This document shows positions 1-12,218 of a stretch of 64,000 nucleotides of DNA, piece after piece. This stretch comes from Rattus norvegicus (lineage: Eukaryota > Chordata > Mammalia > Rodentia > Muridae). Numbering within the stretch: position 1 is the first letter of the stretch; every line of letters starts with the position of its first letter. The stretch lies in NCBI RefSeq assembly GCF_036323735.1, contig NC_086020.1:85375710-85439709 (forward strand), given 5' to 3'. Position numbers and translations under genes: made by a program. The notes beneath the pieces are model-generated. The model had not been told where the DNA came from. It did not search any database and was given only the letters and a program-made list of their open reading frames with translations.

Positions 1-282
1 TGTCTGTTGTATAGAGCTCCATCCTCTTACCAGATGGATTTGCTCACATCAAGATATAATTTTGGAAAGCTAAAATATTTTTTTGAAAACAATAATCTTA
101 TTTGGGTTTTAAATTTTTACTTTAAAATGTCACTTCTATGTTATTTGTTCTTGCCTTTCACTAAAGTAAAATATCTTATTGATGAGAGAAGTCTGTGCTA
201 TCTGCATTTCATAATTTTGATGTAAGATCGGCTTTAAAGTATGTTATATATGTTGTTGTCACTTTCAGATATGTCTCAGGTT

Positions 283-365
283 GTATTTTCCATACTGAGG
301 CTCAAACCCAGGAGTTCACACTGGCTGGGCCAGAGCTGTGTTGCCAGGGTATTGTGCCCTTTCAG
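283..365 (-). repeat. Possible degraded ID-type SINE
   Basis: The reverse complement loosely follows the ID core, with a B-box-like piece (plus strand CTCAAACCCAGGAG). It is strongly diverged and no target duplication is visible. The call rests on recalled consensus and may be wrong. Confidence 0.35.
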
Positions 366-672
366 GTTCAGTGCTGAATGAGTTCTAAGATGCAAACTGA
401 TTTTAGAAATAGTAAATGCCAAGAGAATTTTGCAGTTGGTAAATATTTCTCCTTCCTTCTGAAGGTTGTTTACCTAAATCTTTACCCAAGCAAATGGAAC
501 TTGCTTTCTGTTTTTAATAAACTGAGGCCTTTGAAAGGAAAACATTTCATAATTTGTGTAAAAGTAGATGTTGAAAGAAAGTGATCTGATTAGATTGAGT
601 TCATTTAATTAAAGACGTATTGAAAACAAATGACACGCCAGACAGACTTGTGTGAACTCACCGAAAAGCTAA

Positions 673-868
673 ACCCCTAGGTCGGGAGAGGTTGGTCAGC
701 AGTTAGAGAAAATGCACTGCTCTTGCAGAGTTCCCAAGTTTGGTTTCCGACACCGATACTTGAAGGCTCTCAACTTCCTAAATGTCACCTCTTGGCCTGT
801 ATGGGCACTGGCACCCCTTTCCACACTGACATACGCATGTGCAAATAACTAAAACTAAAACCCGTTCT
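673..868 (+). repeat. Degraded B3-type SINE
   Basis: The order of landmarks fits a rodent B3 element: a tRNA-like head (GGTCAGCAGTTAGAGAA), a TGCTCTTGCAGAG segment, a CTCTTGGCCT segment, then a GCACTGGCACCCC and ACATACGCATG tail leading into an A-rich end. There are many substitutions, so it is an old copy. Sense strand plus. Confidence 0.7.
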
Positions 869-1439
869 GTAAACTACTCAGAGTCTGTGGCACGGCACCT
901 GTGAGTTGCTAGCATGGACATTCCACACAAACTGCACACACCGTATGTCACTCACACCTGCTTTACTTTGCTTGCAATGCTAAAGGAGAGTACCCAACGC
1001 CGAGTCCTCCAAAAAGCACAGAAGTATATTACCCACAGTTCTGGAAACCAAAATGTACAATATCAAGGCACCAGCATTTGTTGTGATAAGAATCCCTTTC
1101 TGGGGCCCCACATGAGGAAAAGTGGGTCTAAGAAGGGGTGTCCCCTAAGTGTCACAAGCCGTAAGTACAGATCGTCCCTATTCACTAGCCTGCTAGAGGC
1201 TACACAAGACTATCTCTTACTCTTCTGCAAAGGTACAGTCTTGCCTTATAATTCATCTGGAGAGATAAGCTTAGGGTGGATATTAAATTGATGTCGTAAC
1301 ATAAGGCAAAACTTCCTGTGGAGCTTATCCAATATCCTGCTTCATGTAGTCACTGTATACAGATATAAAATACCTTAATTCTGTAGAAAAGATGTCCAGA
1401 TAAAAATCTAAGACTTCAGTTTAGCCATAAAAAAACAGT

Positions 1440-1570
1440 AGTTGGAGTGGCTGGAGGCATGGACCCATGGTTAAAAACTTGCGACTTTGCTTACAACTAA
1501 CTGCGACTTTATTTCTAAATAATCCAATGACTGCTTCTACCCTCTGTAGGCACACACACATGACACTCCC

Positions 1571-1624
<54 letters not shown>

Positions 1625-1655
1625 GCGCAAAGCAAGAACATAAATATAAAGAACA
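1440..1655 (+). repeat. B3-type SINE remnant with expanded CA tail
   Basis: The B3 tail pattern (TGACTGCTTCTACCCTCTGTAGGCAC) is recognisable. It is followed by a pure CA array where the B3 consensus has its CACACA segment. The head is poorly conserved. The microsatellite probably grew from the SINE tail. Confidence 0.55.
1573..1614 (+). repeat. (AC)n microsatellite
   Basis: Uninterrupted AC array of about 21 units inside the B3-type SINE remnant. It explains the cysteine/valine-rich frames on the minus strand here, which are not genes. Confidence 0.95.
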
Positions 1656-2179
1656 ATGGCCAGACATAAATATATAAAGATTCGCAGAGGAACCTGTGTC
1701 CACAACTAAAGGGTGTACACACTAGGCCAGCAGAGAATCAGTAAATGATTAAATCAACATGAAAATATTATTCTTAGTGACAAAAATGAATCTTCTTCAG
1801 CTAACCCTATGAAATTCACTGTTTCCCCACTGTCAGGGGAGGTAAAGTAGGGTGCACCTGACTCTCAGGAGCCTCTTGGAGGAGAAAGCTGTAACAGAAC
1901 CACATTGTTGAAAGGAAGCTGAGAGTGATTCACAGACTCCTGAGTCACCTTGTTTGCGCTGATCCTTGGCTATGACTTGGGATGTGGTGAGGATTCAAGG
2001 AGGTGACACACTGAATCCTCCCACGGTTGTCATGCACTGCTGATGTGCAGTACATGCTTTACTCTGGTTTTGTATTTACTGGTATAAAGCACATGCTTCA
2101 AGAAGAAAGTCACTTGAGATAAACCTGGAGAGAACTTGAGACAGTTCATTCTAAAGTGCTTTCTTTCGTTTCCTTTTCC

Positions 2180-2255
2180 CCAGTACTGAGATAGGCCTCA
2201 GAGCTTGTCTGTGCTAGCCAAGAATCTGCTTACTGTGCCAATGGCCAGCACATAC
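2180..2255 (-). repeat. Degraded ID-type SINE
   Basis: Read on the minus strand, the block CCCAGTACTGAG ... GTGCTAGCCAAGAATCTGCT matches the reversed ID core (CCTGGGTTC / GCTTGCCTAGC region). It is strongly mutated compared with the intact copy at 62330. Confidence 0.5.
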
Positions 2256-3134
2256 GCCCTTATTTCTGTTATCCTGTCAAGGAAAGTTATGAGAATTTTA
2301 AAATATCCAAATTTCCAAATTGAAAGCACGGGATGCACACCATATTCCCAGTCGCATTTTGTAGACCAATCTTCAATCTAAGACATACAGCACCCAACCA
2401 GACTTGAAGCTGAGTAACCATTCGGGGAGGTGGCTGCTCACTAGCGTGCTTCCCTGAGGCTTACAAGTTCTTCTGGCTCCAGGATGTAACATAACAAACC
2501 TCCACAAGACTGGAAAATGCACCTTCTCCTATCTGCAGCTTCCTCACTGCCAGACAGGGTTGAAGCTACCGTCTTTCCTTGTAAATTAACCAGTCGCCAC
2601 ATTCCTATCCTGTGAAGGTTCCAAGCAGTGGCTGCCCAATGGCACCCCTACCCCTTCCACTGGTTTATGAAAATAACTACTGTGGGTTTTATTTCCTGTC
2701 TCACATGTTGAATAACCCCTCCTGTTTTCTGTGCCATTGTTATTCACTCATCTTTCCTTTGGATGTATATTTAGAAGGGGAAATCTAAAAGCGTCTCTCT
2801 GCCTAAAACCCCCACGCCAAGCCAAACCCACAGAAAGAACAGAGACTGGCAAGGGTGGTGAATCTCAATAGGAAAGGAGGAGGATGGTTGCCACAGACAA
2901 CTAGGGACACGTTACCTAGGGACACGTTAGGATGTCATAAAAGGTGAATGTTACATTACATTCTATTTTCACATGCCGGTGCTCAAACCATGAGGGACTT
3001 AAAAAGAAGAAACACTTTTCTCTCTCAGCTGGAGGAAGTTAATTTTTATAGACGCCCCTTACACACTTATTAGGTCCCATGTTTATCGTAAGATCAAGCA
3101 CTGACCAAAGTCACCAGGAGTCCATGAGTCTCAT

Positions 3135-3274
3135 TTACCTTTTCACTGCTGTGACAGAACTGTGAAAGCAATCTTTAAAGGCAACAAATTTATTGAGTTC
3201 CATGGTTTCAGTCCACTGTCACTAGCATCCATTTATTCTGGGCCTGAGGCCAGGCTAACCATGATGGCAGGAAG
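3135..3274 (+). repeat. Rodent interspersed repeat, left part, abutting an LTR
   Basis: The segment TTCACTGCTGTGACAGAA ... TTTATTGAGTTCCATGG ... ATGATGGCAGGAAG follows a common rodent repeat that I recognise but cannot name with certainty. It resembles the blocks near 40980, 53683 and 59940. It stops at 3274 exactly where the LTR-like element begins, which suggests it was interrupted by that insertion. Confidence 0.55.
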
Positions 3275-3898
3275 TGTTGCAGTTTAATTAAAATTGGGTA
3301 CTACCGGTCCCCACAAGTCTCCACTCCAACCTGGGCCTCTGGTACTCTCGGACCTGGACGGTTGCTTCCTGGAGTTAGTTCTGGCACCATAGGGCCATAC
3401 AGAACTAACCTTAATGTATCTCAGTGGTGACTGGTTCAAGTGTAGCACCACACCATGTTAGCCTAGCTATCTTCTGGCCCCAGGGTCTCTCCGTTCTCAT
3501 TGCTAGTCACCCTGGCCAACTCTGGCCAGCTGGGAACTCTAGTCCCAGCTACCCGGTAATATCAAGACTCAACAAACTGTAACCCAACAAACAGATTTAT
3601 ATGTTAAATACTCATACAGTACATCCACACAATAAGCTTACAACCAATTGATAAGGATATAAACCACCCACCTAGATAAGATAAATTTGTCTACAGAAAT
3701 CCATCCAGGCTACCTTGGCAATTCAGGACCACCTGGATCTGGATCATCTTTCTCAGTCTCCATTTTGATTCTCCCCACTTCTCCTCTCCCTCCCTACAAA
3801 AATTTTGTCCCCGCCTTATTCTTTTACTGTCCAATCACGGCCTTGATCGAACTTGTGCCAACCCTCACCTGCATAATGTCATCAACCTACTAGAAGCA
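3275..3898 (-). repeat. Solitary ERV-like LTR, copy 1
   Basis: It starts TGTTGCAG and ends AGAAGCA, so it has TG...CA borders on both strands. It is homologous to 35790-36522: both share, in order, a TTTATATGTTAAAT-like block, a CAATTRATAA / AAACCRCCCAC block, a CTGGATCTGGATCAT-like block and a TTGATTTCTC / ACTTCTCCTC block. No gag, pol or env sequence is attached, so it is probably a solo LTR of the rodent medium-reiterated (RMER/ERV) type. Orientation is inferred only weakly from an A/T-rich TATA-like patch on the minus strand. No clear target duplication was found. Confidence 0.55.
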
Positions 3899-6800
3899 TA
3901 TGGCAATGATCAAAGATGCTAACCTCCTGGTCGTCAGCACAGAAAGAAGACAGGGGTCCAGGGGTAAGAGCATATCCTGTGACCTACTGAATGTAGCCAA
4001 AATAACAAATTCTCCAAGAAATAAGGTAGCTGTGGCCTGTCTAGCAGTGAGGAAACTGCATATAGGAAACGCAGCATCTTTAATAGGCCTTACTTAGAGC
4101 CCATTGAATGCTAAACTTGACGTAGTAAATCAATTGGTAATGGTACTGTCCTCATAAGCCATTCACTTCTGAATCCTGCTCCATCTAGGAACCAAGTTTT
4201 TAACATATGCATGTTTGGAATATTTATATTCAAACTATGCCTGCCTTAGACAGGCTAGGACCCACTATTAACCTTGGCCTTAAGTGCAAACTTCTGCTCT
4301 GGATAATTCTGGGAGATCATTGGTATAAAGACTCTCAAACCCTTCCTATGCAGAGTATTTCTTTCGTAAAAAAAATTTGCCTACTCCGGCATTCTTATCC
4401 AAGCCTCCCTGGATTACAAAGCTGACAATTTCATATTCCCTACAGAGCAATTAATTCATTCCAAAGAACCACATGGACTAGCCTTGTGGGTGATTTTTTT
4501 CCATTTTCTTTTCTTCGTCACTGTGACACTGTATTTCTTCTTGGCCTTATAACATTGGATTTTGCTGTGTAGCATGTAGATAAATACATGTCCAAGTCAT
4601 TCCTCTGCTTAGCTCCTTTGTATTCTCATGGAGACAAACAATGCTGATGAACTTGAAGAGAATATTCTTTGCCCCAAGTCTTCTAATTTTCCTCTAATCA
4701 TTTATCTTTTGTTCTCAAAGTTCTTATTAGTATTTAGAGGGCCCAGAAACCTTTAGAAAAAATAAATTGTCCTTACCCTACACTATCCTTTCCTCCTTCT
4801 CTGAGAAACTGGATGTATACAAGTGGCACATCGTATCCAGGAACTCAGTTTCCCCACCACTCCACTTACCAAGGCTGTCTGTCCTTGGTCAGGTCAGTTC
4901 AGTCTGCCCCTCCCACCTGTCCTGGATTCAGCTGATGACTGTCTTGGTATGTCATGACATACCTGAGAGAGTCTGAGGTGTATTTTCCCTTGCCCTCCTT
5001 CAGTTAAAGACTACGTTTCTGCCAGGGCTCCATGATGAGGGGACTCAGGCTATACACGGCAGTGACTGTCTGGCTCTGACTCTCATCAGGCTCCAGCAGT
5101 CCTACCAACTTTCCCACCTGCCAACTTAGGATGGCTGAAGCTCCTTGCACAGATGGCTCCTGGGTTCCACAGCATCTCCAGATCTTTTCCTAATGTTCTC
5201 CTGTCTCATAGACTCCATGCATAAACCCTACAAACCGCCATTTTGCCTCCTGACAGGACCATGCCAAACTCACACATGTATTCTTCAGTGTGATGTCCCA
5301 CCTACCATAGTTACATTACTTTCTGTAGTTTTTGTAGGCTTGCTTTTTCCTAAACTAGAAGTAATGCTCTAGAGGCCTCTACTTCCTTCTCTAACAACAG
5401 AACTAGTTTGAGTCTAATAAACAGAAAAATTGGTCGGTCCACAGCAAGAGTCATTTTATGTAAAACGTTATCATTGAGGTAATTTGTTAAACAGCCGGAA
5501 TGTCAATTCTCTGTACATTAGTGTCTGAAGTTCTTTAACTTATCTTGACTTACACATTTTCCCAATTTAGATTTCTGCATCAGATTTGAAGAGCTGTGAC
5601 ACATTGTTTTCATATGTGGCTGGTCTGCCTAGGAGGGCCTAGCACCAATCTGTCATGCACAGAGCAGCTGTACCACCACCACTACCACCAGGCAACATGC
5701 AGCTCTGAGCTCTATAGTCCTTTCTTTGCTAGTTTATCTGCTCACTAAAAGCTCAGTCAGCTGTCTGTTTCATTCCTGAACAATGCCAGCCAATGGTATA
5801 AACATGCCCTTGATTTTTAAAATTATACAGTACTTCCAATGTGAAAATACCCATCTTCATCTTCTCATCTATAGTAAGAGTTTTTGTCCCATATTCCTCT
5901 TTCCAGAAAAATGCCTCTGGTGAGGTCTGTGGACACTTGAGCAGTTTCTTGCCGTCCATATCTAATCTGCTTTGGGACACTCACAAGAATGCCATTACAG
6001 AAGTGTGTATCTCTCATCTGTGAAACCAGAATGGAAGCAACATCCTACCTGATGATGTGTCTGTTACTCAGGGCAGCCTTGGGCTGTCTGCTTGCCAAGC
6101 GCAGGTGTACCATTTCCTATAGCCCCCAGCACAGCTCATAGGTTGATATTTCTTATCATTTCTCATTTCCCTTGATGGATTTCCCACCCTAGGTAGTCAT
6201 GCAGAAGAGTCAGTGAGAGTCTTATCCCTGGTCAGAACCCTGGGGCACAGAGGTGGAGAACTGACTCTACAGGTTTTCAGAGCAGCTCCTCCCTGTCTCA
6301 AACAGTCAACACCTTCTATAGAGAGCAGCAATGGTGCTCAGGATAGTATGGGCTGTGTACATGGATAAGTTATGATTCCCCATGCTTAATTCTCTGAACA
6401 AAAGACATGGGCTTTTTACATTGAAAACAAAGGTAACACTGTTTATGTCGCAGGCAAGGGTCTGGGTATGATTATTAACATAGACCTAGTTAAGTAATGG
6501 GTAGATGCACAAAGGAGATTGGAGCATCAATGTGAAAAATATCCAAAGTAGGAACTTTACTGATTTAACCAGACAGTCTGTCAACTCAGAAGCTTGTATT
6601 ATCTTGTGGTGCAAGGTGTGTTACTCCTTAGAAGCATATGGATTCCAGGGAACCTAGGGTCTGAGCAGAAGCTGTGGCCAGAAGTGTCATTTATGGGGAC
6701 CTTGGGAGACAAGAAAGCTTCCTCTTGGGAAATGTTCCTTTGCTTGTCCACTTGTGTTCTTGCTTACTTTCAGATAGGGCAGGCCAAGATCCTCCTTGTG

Positions 6801-7722
6801 GGTACAGTTTATATAGAAATAAGAGTGATTGGTAGGAGGGTTCAGTTCCATCCACCTGAGGAAATAAATGTTGACAGGGAAAGAGAAGGAATAGGGAATC
6901 ACACTGTAGAGCCATATCTGCACCATGGATGGTAGAGAAAACCACATTAATGTGTAAACATTTCCCATTGTACTTAAAGAAATCATGGACCAAAACTACT
7001 GGTGCTTCTGTGGCTGGTGCCTTTCACATGCTGGCTGGCTGAAGAGACAGTCGGGAGCCAGAGAATGAGGAAAGAAAATACAGTTCTCATCAAGTCTTCC
7101 TTGCACTGCCTAAGACTCACCTGCCTTTGAATTAAAATGAAGAGGCTGGGACTTTGGTCCTCTCTGGTCCCTTTTGAAAGGAGGCCTTGACAGGGAAATT
7201 AACCTTTGAACCCAGGAGTATCTCTTTTCCATACATTTTCTATTACATGTGTCAGAAAGCTGCTCACTCTTCAGTGTTCAAGAACTGATGTCCCAACCAC
7301 ACTCAAACCCATAACAAAGCATTCTGCCTACAGTGACCTGCAGGAGTCTCTGAGCTCTGCCCTCAGGTCTCTCTTGGTGTCCCTGCCTTGCTTTCCTTCT
7401 TCCAAACCCAATGACAATAAAGCATCTGTCAGTGGCTCTCACTGACAGGGAACAGCCCAGCCATGTGACCCTCCCACACATTTATTCCTCTGTCATCACC
7501 CAAGCTGTCTGTGGCATCAAGCACCCCATCCAGCTGCTTTACAGGTTCCTTCCCTTTCTGTACAACTCAGCACAAGAACCCCACAAGCAGCATCCTACCC
7601 ATCCTCAGCAGCAGCCCTGCGCAATGCACTTAGTAGCTATTACATAGAGTCATAAGCAGGTGCCAAGCACTTCCTGGCCAGCATACAAACCTCTGAGTGG
7701 TGCTTACACTATAGCTTTGGCA

Positions 7723-7740
7723 AGATCACTGCAGTGATCT
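7723..7740. repeat. Perfect 18-bp palindrome
   Basis: AGATCACTG is followed directly by its own reverse complement CAGTGATCT with no spacer. It lies about 505 bases upstream of the exon at 8246. By simple 4-to-the-9th counting such a site is expected about 0.2 times per 64 kb, so it may be chance. Confidence 0.9.
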
Positions 7741-8245
7741 CATTGCTCATGGGGACACTGAGATGTGCTTTGGCATCAAACATTGTCACTTGGAGGTAAC
7801 ATGTGAGCCCAGCCTGGATTAATCTTTCATGAGCTTTAGTTGTTTGAAGGTGTATAAAGCCATGCATCAATGTGTATATCTGTGGATTTTTCTTGTTCCT
7901 TGGGTTACCCATATTCAAATGGGTAGTTCTACCAAAACCTCATTCCTGAGTCGCGAACCTTTACTCTTCCCCTTCCTCTTCTTCTGCCCTCTTGCTCTTC
8001 CTCTCCCTCTGCTCCTTATTCCTTCCTCCTTTTGCTTCTTTTCATCCCCACTCCCTCTTTTCTCTTTATCTCTAGAATTGACCCGTGCTGTATAACTTTG
8101 AAATCTTCCCATACACACTGCCAACTTTAATTTTTTTTTTAAATTTTAAAATAGTTGTGCTTGCCACTTGAGAGACCTTTTTGGTTTTGTGTCTTGTGTT
8201 TCTGCTTTACCTTTTCTGACACCAATGCTTGCATTTGCTTTCCAG

Positions 8246-8427
8246 ACCAGAAATCTCACCGTAGATGGGAGCTTTGGCCCGTGGTCTCCATGGACACCCT
8301 GTACTCACACTGATGGCACTGCTGTGGGATCCTGCCTCTGCCGGTCCCGATCCTGTGACAGCCCAGCTCCACAGTGTGGCGGCTGGCAGTGTGAGGGCCC
8401 TAGAATGGAGATCACCAACTGTTCCAG
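8246..8427 (+). CDS. Sema5a: Semaphorin-5A exon encoding thrombospondin repeat 1
   Basis: This 182-base internal exon encodes the first TSR of semaphorin-5A, a transmembrane axon-guidance protein that uses plexin-B3 as receptor and whose TSRs bind heparan and chondroitin sulfate proteoglycans (family knowledge). The acceptor is TTTCCAG|ACC and the donor is CCAG|GTATGT. Entry is in phase 0 (TRNLTVDGSFGPW...) and exit in phase 2, leaving AG to be completed as Arg by the next exon. Visible features are sequons NLT and NCS, a WSPW tryptophan motif of the kind that is C-mannosylated, and seven cysteines. The first TSR is divergent: an SCLCRSRSC cluster replaces the usual CSxTCGxG. A second AG at 8249-8250 could be an alternative acceptor, but it would shift the entry by 5 bases, so 8246 is preferred. 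An in-frame ATG upstream is intronic and not a start. Confidence 0.95.
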
Positions 8428-11263
8428 GTATGTGCCTCAGATCATTCAAATGCACCGTCTCATTTTATCTCAGATTGTGGAGGTATCTGGGCAGTCATTT
8501 TTAACACAGCCCATGCTTTAGTAGATGAAGGTGGCCAAAAAAAGGGGAATGCCCATCACTTAGCGATTACATCATTTGTGGGGAAATTTTCAACCCGTAG
8601 GTTAAGTTGTGAATTTTAACTGTTTATAAGCTCATCATTGGATAGGAAAATATTATGAATTTACTTGAGATAATTGTCTTCTTTGATGGAAATATCCATT
8701 ACTTAACCTCTTCCTGAAATATGTGACAGGTGATCCCCACTTGTAGAGCATGAAGCAATAGCTGGAATGAATCTTTCTCTCTATGCCGTGATAGATCAGA
8801 ACTCAGCATACCCCAGCTCTCTGACCTCAGACTGTTAGAAACTAGGGCAGTCCAGATGCTGTGATCCACTGGGGTCATCTGAGTTGCTTCATGTTCTTTT
8901 CTAACTACACTCACTTGTCCTGCCAGCCTCCCCTGTAGAGCATAGCACCTGAAGAGCTTCTGAGGTGAATTTGCAAGTCCCTTCTTCACTTGATTACAAA
9001 CAAGTCATTTCTTAAAATCGTAGCTGGTTTTCATGAGCCTAGGATGTAGAAGCAGTGAGGGAAACTGTCTACGAAGCAACTGACTGAAGATCAGATTGGG
9101 TAATTGAATTGTTCGAGAGCCCAGGACAGGAAGGGTGAGTGAGAAAGATGTGAAGAGAAAAAAGGAAAACCTTGTCCTCACCAGCAGTTTTCACAATGAG
9201 TTTCTATGTATAGCAGCTTCAAGGTGGGTTCTATCACTACATAAAGTTTACAGAAGCCAAGGAGGGCCACAAAGATAAGGCTATGTAATAAAACAGAAAA
9301 CACGACATAAGTTACTGGATTTACTTTGAAGATGACAATGAGCTATTTCATTACCAAAAGACTGGAGTGCTGGACTACACTTGTTCATCACTCGGGCTTC
9401 AGCTTTTGTTCCAGAAACTCGCCCTCTAAACAAGCTTGGCCAGCTTATTTCAGGTTAAAATCATAAGTAAACCAGACTGTTTCAGGGATGCTGTAAAAAT
9501 ATAAGCACATGACCACCTATCAAAATCTCCCATGCTCCCTGGGATTACTCCATGAGACTCTGTGATTATCCCCTACTCTACCTCTCAACAACCAAGTCCA
9601 TACAATAAATAGTTACTGATAAGCTTGCTTCATTTATTTTCTGATTTCCTACAGTCCTGCTGGATTTAGAGACTTTTAGTTACCCATTACTGCACAGGTA
9701 ACATGTTCTTCATATTATAAATAGAATATGTCATAAAGTCGTATATTTTCAAAAGCTTAAGAAATTAAGAGTTTTAAAAGAATATTAAAATATGTTGTAA
9801 AGTTTGAATAACCCCATGAATTATTTTGAAGATGTGTAAGGCTGTGGATAGAAGGGTATTAAAAACATGACTTGTTATTTTTATGAGTGATGTTGGAGGT
9901 GGTCTTGGTTTGATAAAATTATCAAGAATCTGTTAGTGTTAGGTTTCAGCTGGTAAACTACAAAATATTTTTAAAACTTCTCAGAAAGCTTCATCTTAAC
10001 TACATTATTGTTAATTGTATCAACTTATATATTTAAACTGATATCTTTAGAATTACCATTACATACTTCTGTATTCTTAAAGGAATGTTTAAGGGGAAAA
10101 TAAAGGCTAGTATGAACTGATCTTGTCCCAAGCTCATAAAAATAGAGTAACTGAGGATGCACAATGCCTATGGGGATGCCTATACAAAGAGAAGGTCTAG
10201 AGTTTAAGAGCCCTGGCTGCTCTTCCAGAGATCCTGGATTCAATTCCCAGCACCCACAGCACTGTAGATGGTTCACAGATGTCTGTAACTCTAGTCCCAA
10301 AGGATCTGATGCCCTCTTCTGGTATGGAGATGTATAGGCAGACAAACATAAAAAACATGAATCAATCTTTAAAAAAAGAAAAAGAAAAAAAAGAAGAAGA
10401 AAAAGAAGTCCCACACACAATACACATAGGAGCTTGGACCAAGCCCTACAATAAGTGTTCTAATGCCCCAAATAATAAAATACCCACAGCTTATTTTTAA
10501 TAGCCCAGAAAAACTTCTAAGGGAGATTTAAATTACAAAGACTGAATACATAGTCACTTTATGAAAAAAATTACTCTACTGAAAAAAATGTGTGAATAGC
10601 AGTGTATTTTCTGAATGACTTGGATGAAATAGATTCATCTTATTTTTCTTTTATTCCTAAATATGCTATATCATTCTATATGTACAATAGCATGATGACA
10701 TATGGCTTTGTGTGATCCTGAATTAAATATTCTCCCTTCATTTTTTAACAAAATTGGCTTGAAATAGCTGAAGAAAATTCCACTTGTTCTCAACACAAAC
10801 GCTTTCTGTAGGGCTGTGCATGCACACTGCTTTTAGATTTAATAGAATGTGCTGTACGTGACTTTCAGTGTTTCTTCTATTTCAGGAGCACTGTCCCTGT
10901 GTTATAACAGATGTGTCAGAAGTCAAGTAAAATTGGAAATTTTATAGGTTAAGGATTCACTTCTAATACTGTGCAGTAAAATACCATTCTAATAGGTTGA
11001 AGATTTAATAACTAAAGTTCCTTAACTATTTCAAACATAGTAGATATATTTGGAATGGTTTGAGCTTTTGCATCAAATGCCAGTTGTAAGGGAACTCACA
11101 GCCACAAAGATTACCAGTGTGCTCTGTTCAAAGACAGTTCCCTCCTTCTGGAGGCCACAGAAGCAAATGGTTCTCCCCTGGTACAAAGACATTGGCAAAA
11201 GATGCAGATGGGGCTTGAGTGAGCTGGCTCAACTGAAGTATTGAATCACTTCCTCTCCTACAG
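8428..11263 (+). other. Sema5a: Sema5a intron, 2836 bp
   Basis: Phase 2 intron with donor GTATGT and acceptor CTCTCCTACAG. It contains one B3/B2-type SINE at about 10190-10400 and otherwise AT-rich sequence. I saw no other exon, RNA gene or regulatory motif I could defend. Confidence 0.9.
10190..10400 (+). repeat. B3/B2-family SINE
   Basis: The block TTTAAGAGCCCTGGCTGCTC, then TTCCAGAGATCCTGGATTCA, CCCAGCACCCAC, CTGTAACTCTAGTCCCA and ATGCCCTCTTCTGG follow the B3/B2 consensus in order. It ends in an A-rich AAAAAGAAAAAG tail. Sense strand plus. It is well preserved compared with the copies at 673 and 1440. Confidence 0.85.
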
Positions 11264-11407
11264 GAATGGAGGCTGGACTCCCTGGACCTCCTGGTCTCCC
11301 TGCAGCACCACTTGTGGCATTGGCTTCCAGGTGCGGCAGCGCTCCTGCAGCAACCCTACGCCCAGGCATGGAGGGCGTGTGTGCGTGGGCCAGAACAGGG
11401 AGGAAAG
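11264..11407 (+). CDS. Sema5a: Semaphorin-5A exon encoding most of thrombospondin repeat 2
   Basis: This 144-base exon has acceptor CTCCTACAG|G and donor GAAAG|GTAGGT. It enters and leaves in phase 2, so it is a symmetric multiple of three. The first base completes an Arg codon; the next 47 codons read NGGWTPWTSWSPC ... GRVCVGQNREE. It carries the three-tryptophan ladder W-x-x-W-x-x-W (C-mannosylation type), the CSTTCGIG core that fits the O-fucosylation consensus CxxS/TCxxG, and the basic strand FQVRQRSC typical of the TSR heparin-facing groove. The repeat finishes in the next exon with RYCNEHLLCPP. There is no stop or frameshift in this frame. Confidence 0.97.
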
Positions 11408-12152
11408 GTAGGTTCAAGCTGTGTTCCTACATCAGCACCCGCAAACTTCCTGCCACTCCATTGGGGCCAGTTACACTTTGGGATCTAGCTTACTTTATCC
11501 GTGGAGTTCCTCTCCGTTAAGTTAACCCACATATTTTTCTGACATCCTCCAATTTTGACCTAACGTTCCAGAATGGAGAGCCTCATTCTGGTCCAGTTTC
11601 TCTCCGTGTTTGAAGTGAAAATCTAATCTGGTTACTTGAATACTCAGGTACCAAGGACACCTGTGTGCTGGGCTTTTGTGCACACATAAAGTGAGCCTGC
11701 TGGAGAGAGGTTACTGAGTTATTTCAGTTAGCCTGTCCCAGAGGCAGCAAATCCCAGCAGGTTCTGGTGAAAAGGATAGGTCTGATAAAGAAGTTCCCAC
11801 TAGGCTGAGGGCGGGTAGAGGGGGCAGGCAAGTGAGTGAAAATTCAGGGGAGGTTTTATCTTTGTCCCTTCTAGTCTGCTGACAATCACCCCAGGAGCTG
11901 CAATACCAGCCACAGTACAAGTTTGTTTTCATGAAGACTTTCAGGGTTTAGTGCCCTATCTAAGTGTCCCTTCTAAGACTTTGATCCAACATGGTGTCTT
12001 TATGGTTTTGTTATAGAATTAACCATTTTGCACTGACTCCAAAATCTATTTTTTTGTTCCTTTTTCTCTCCCTTAACTATTGAATGCATATTCTACTCTG
12101 TCACTATTGTGAGTGAAAAGCCTTTGATGAAGTTCACAGCATTTTTAGGATG

Positions 12153-12218
12153 GACACACACACACACGCGCACGCACACACACACACACACACACACAGA
12201 CACACACACACACACACC
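12153..12218 (+). repeat. (CA)n microsatellite with CG interruptions
   Basis: About 33 dinucleotides, broken by CGCGCACG near 12167-12174 and by one AGA. Interrupted arrays are usually less variable than pure ones. Confidence 0.95.

Larger units (their letters stand above)
1..8245 (+). other. Sema5a: Intron upstream of the first visible Sema5a exon (partial)
   Basis: Intronic sequence ending in a good acceptor (pyrimidine-rich run then TTTCCAG at 8239-8245). It holds degraded ID- and B3-type SINEs, a CA array at 1573-1614, an older rodent repeat abutting an LTR-like element (3135-3898), a pyrimidine-rich stretch at about 7960-8080 and an 18-bp palindrome at 7723-7740. Open frames here are short and show no recognisable domain. 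I see no exon-like island with splice sites between 3900 and 8245, and no CpG island or promoter. The preceding exon, which should encode the PSI domain, is outside the window. Confidence 0.8.

Noticed and set aside
914..1291. 125-codon plus-strand frame
   Set aside because: No domain, no splice context and intronic position; frames of this length are expected by chance in 64 kb.
7960..8090. Pyrimidine-rich stretch before the TSR1 exon as an extended polypyrimidine tract
   Set aside because: It lies 155 bases or more from the acceptor, which has its own short tract; likely simple-sequence drift.
8168..8521. Frame beginning with ATG and running through the TSR1 exon
   Set aside because: The exon reading is in this frame, but the ATG is intronic and the frame continues past the GT donor at 8428. 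Only 8246-8427 is exon.
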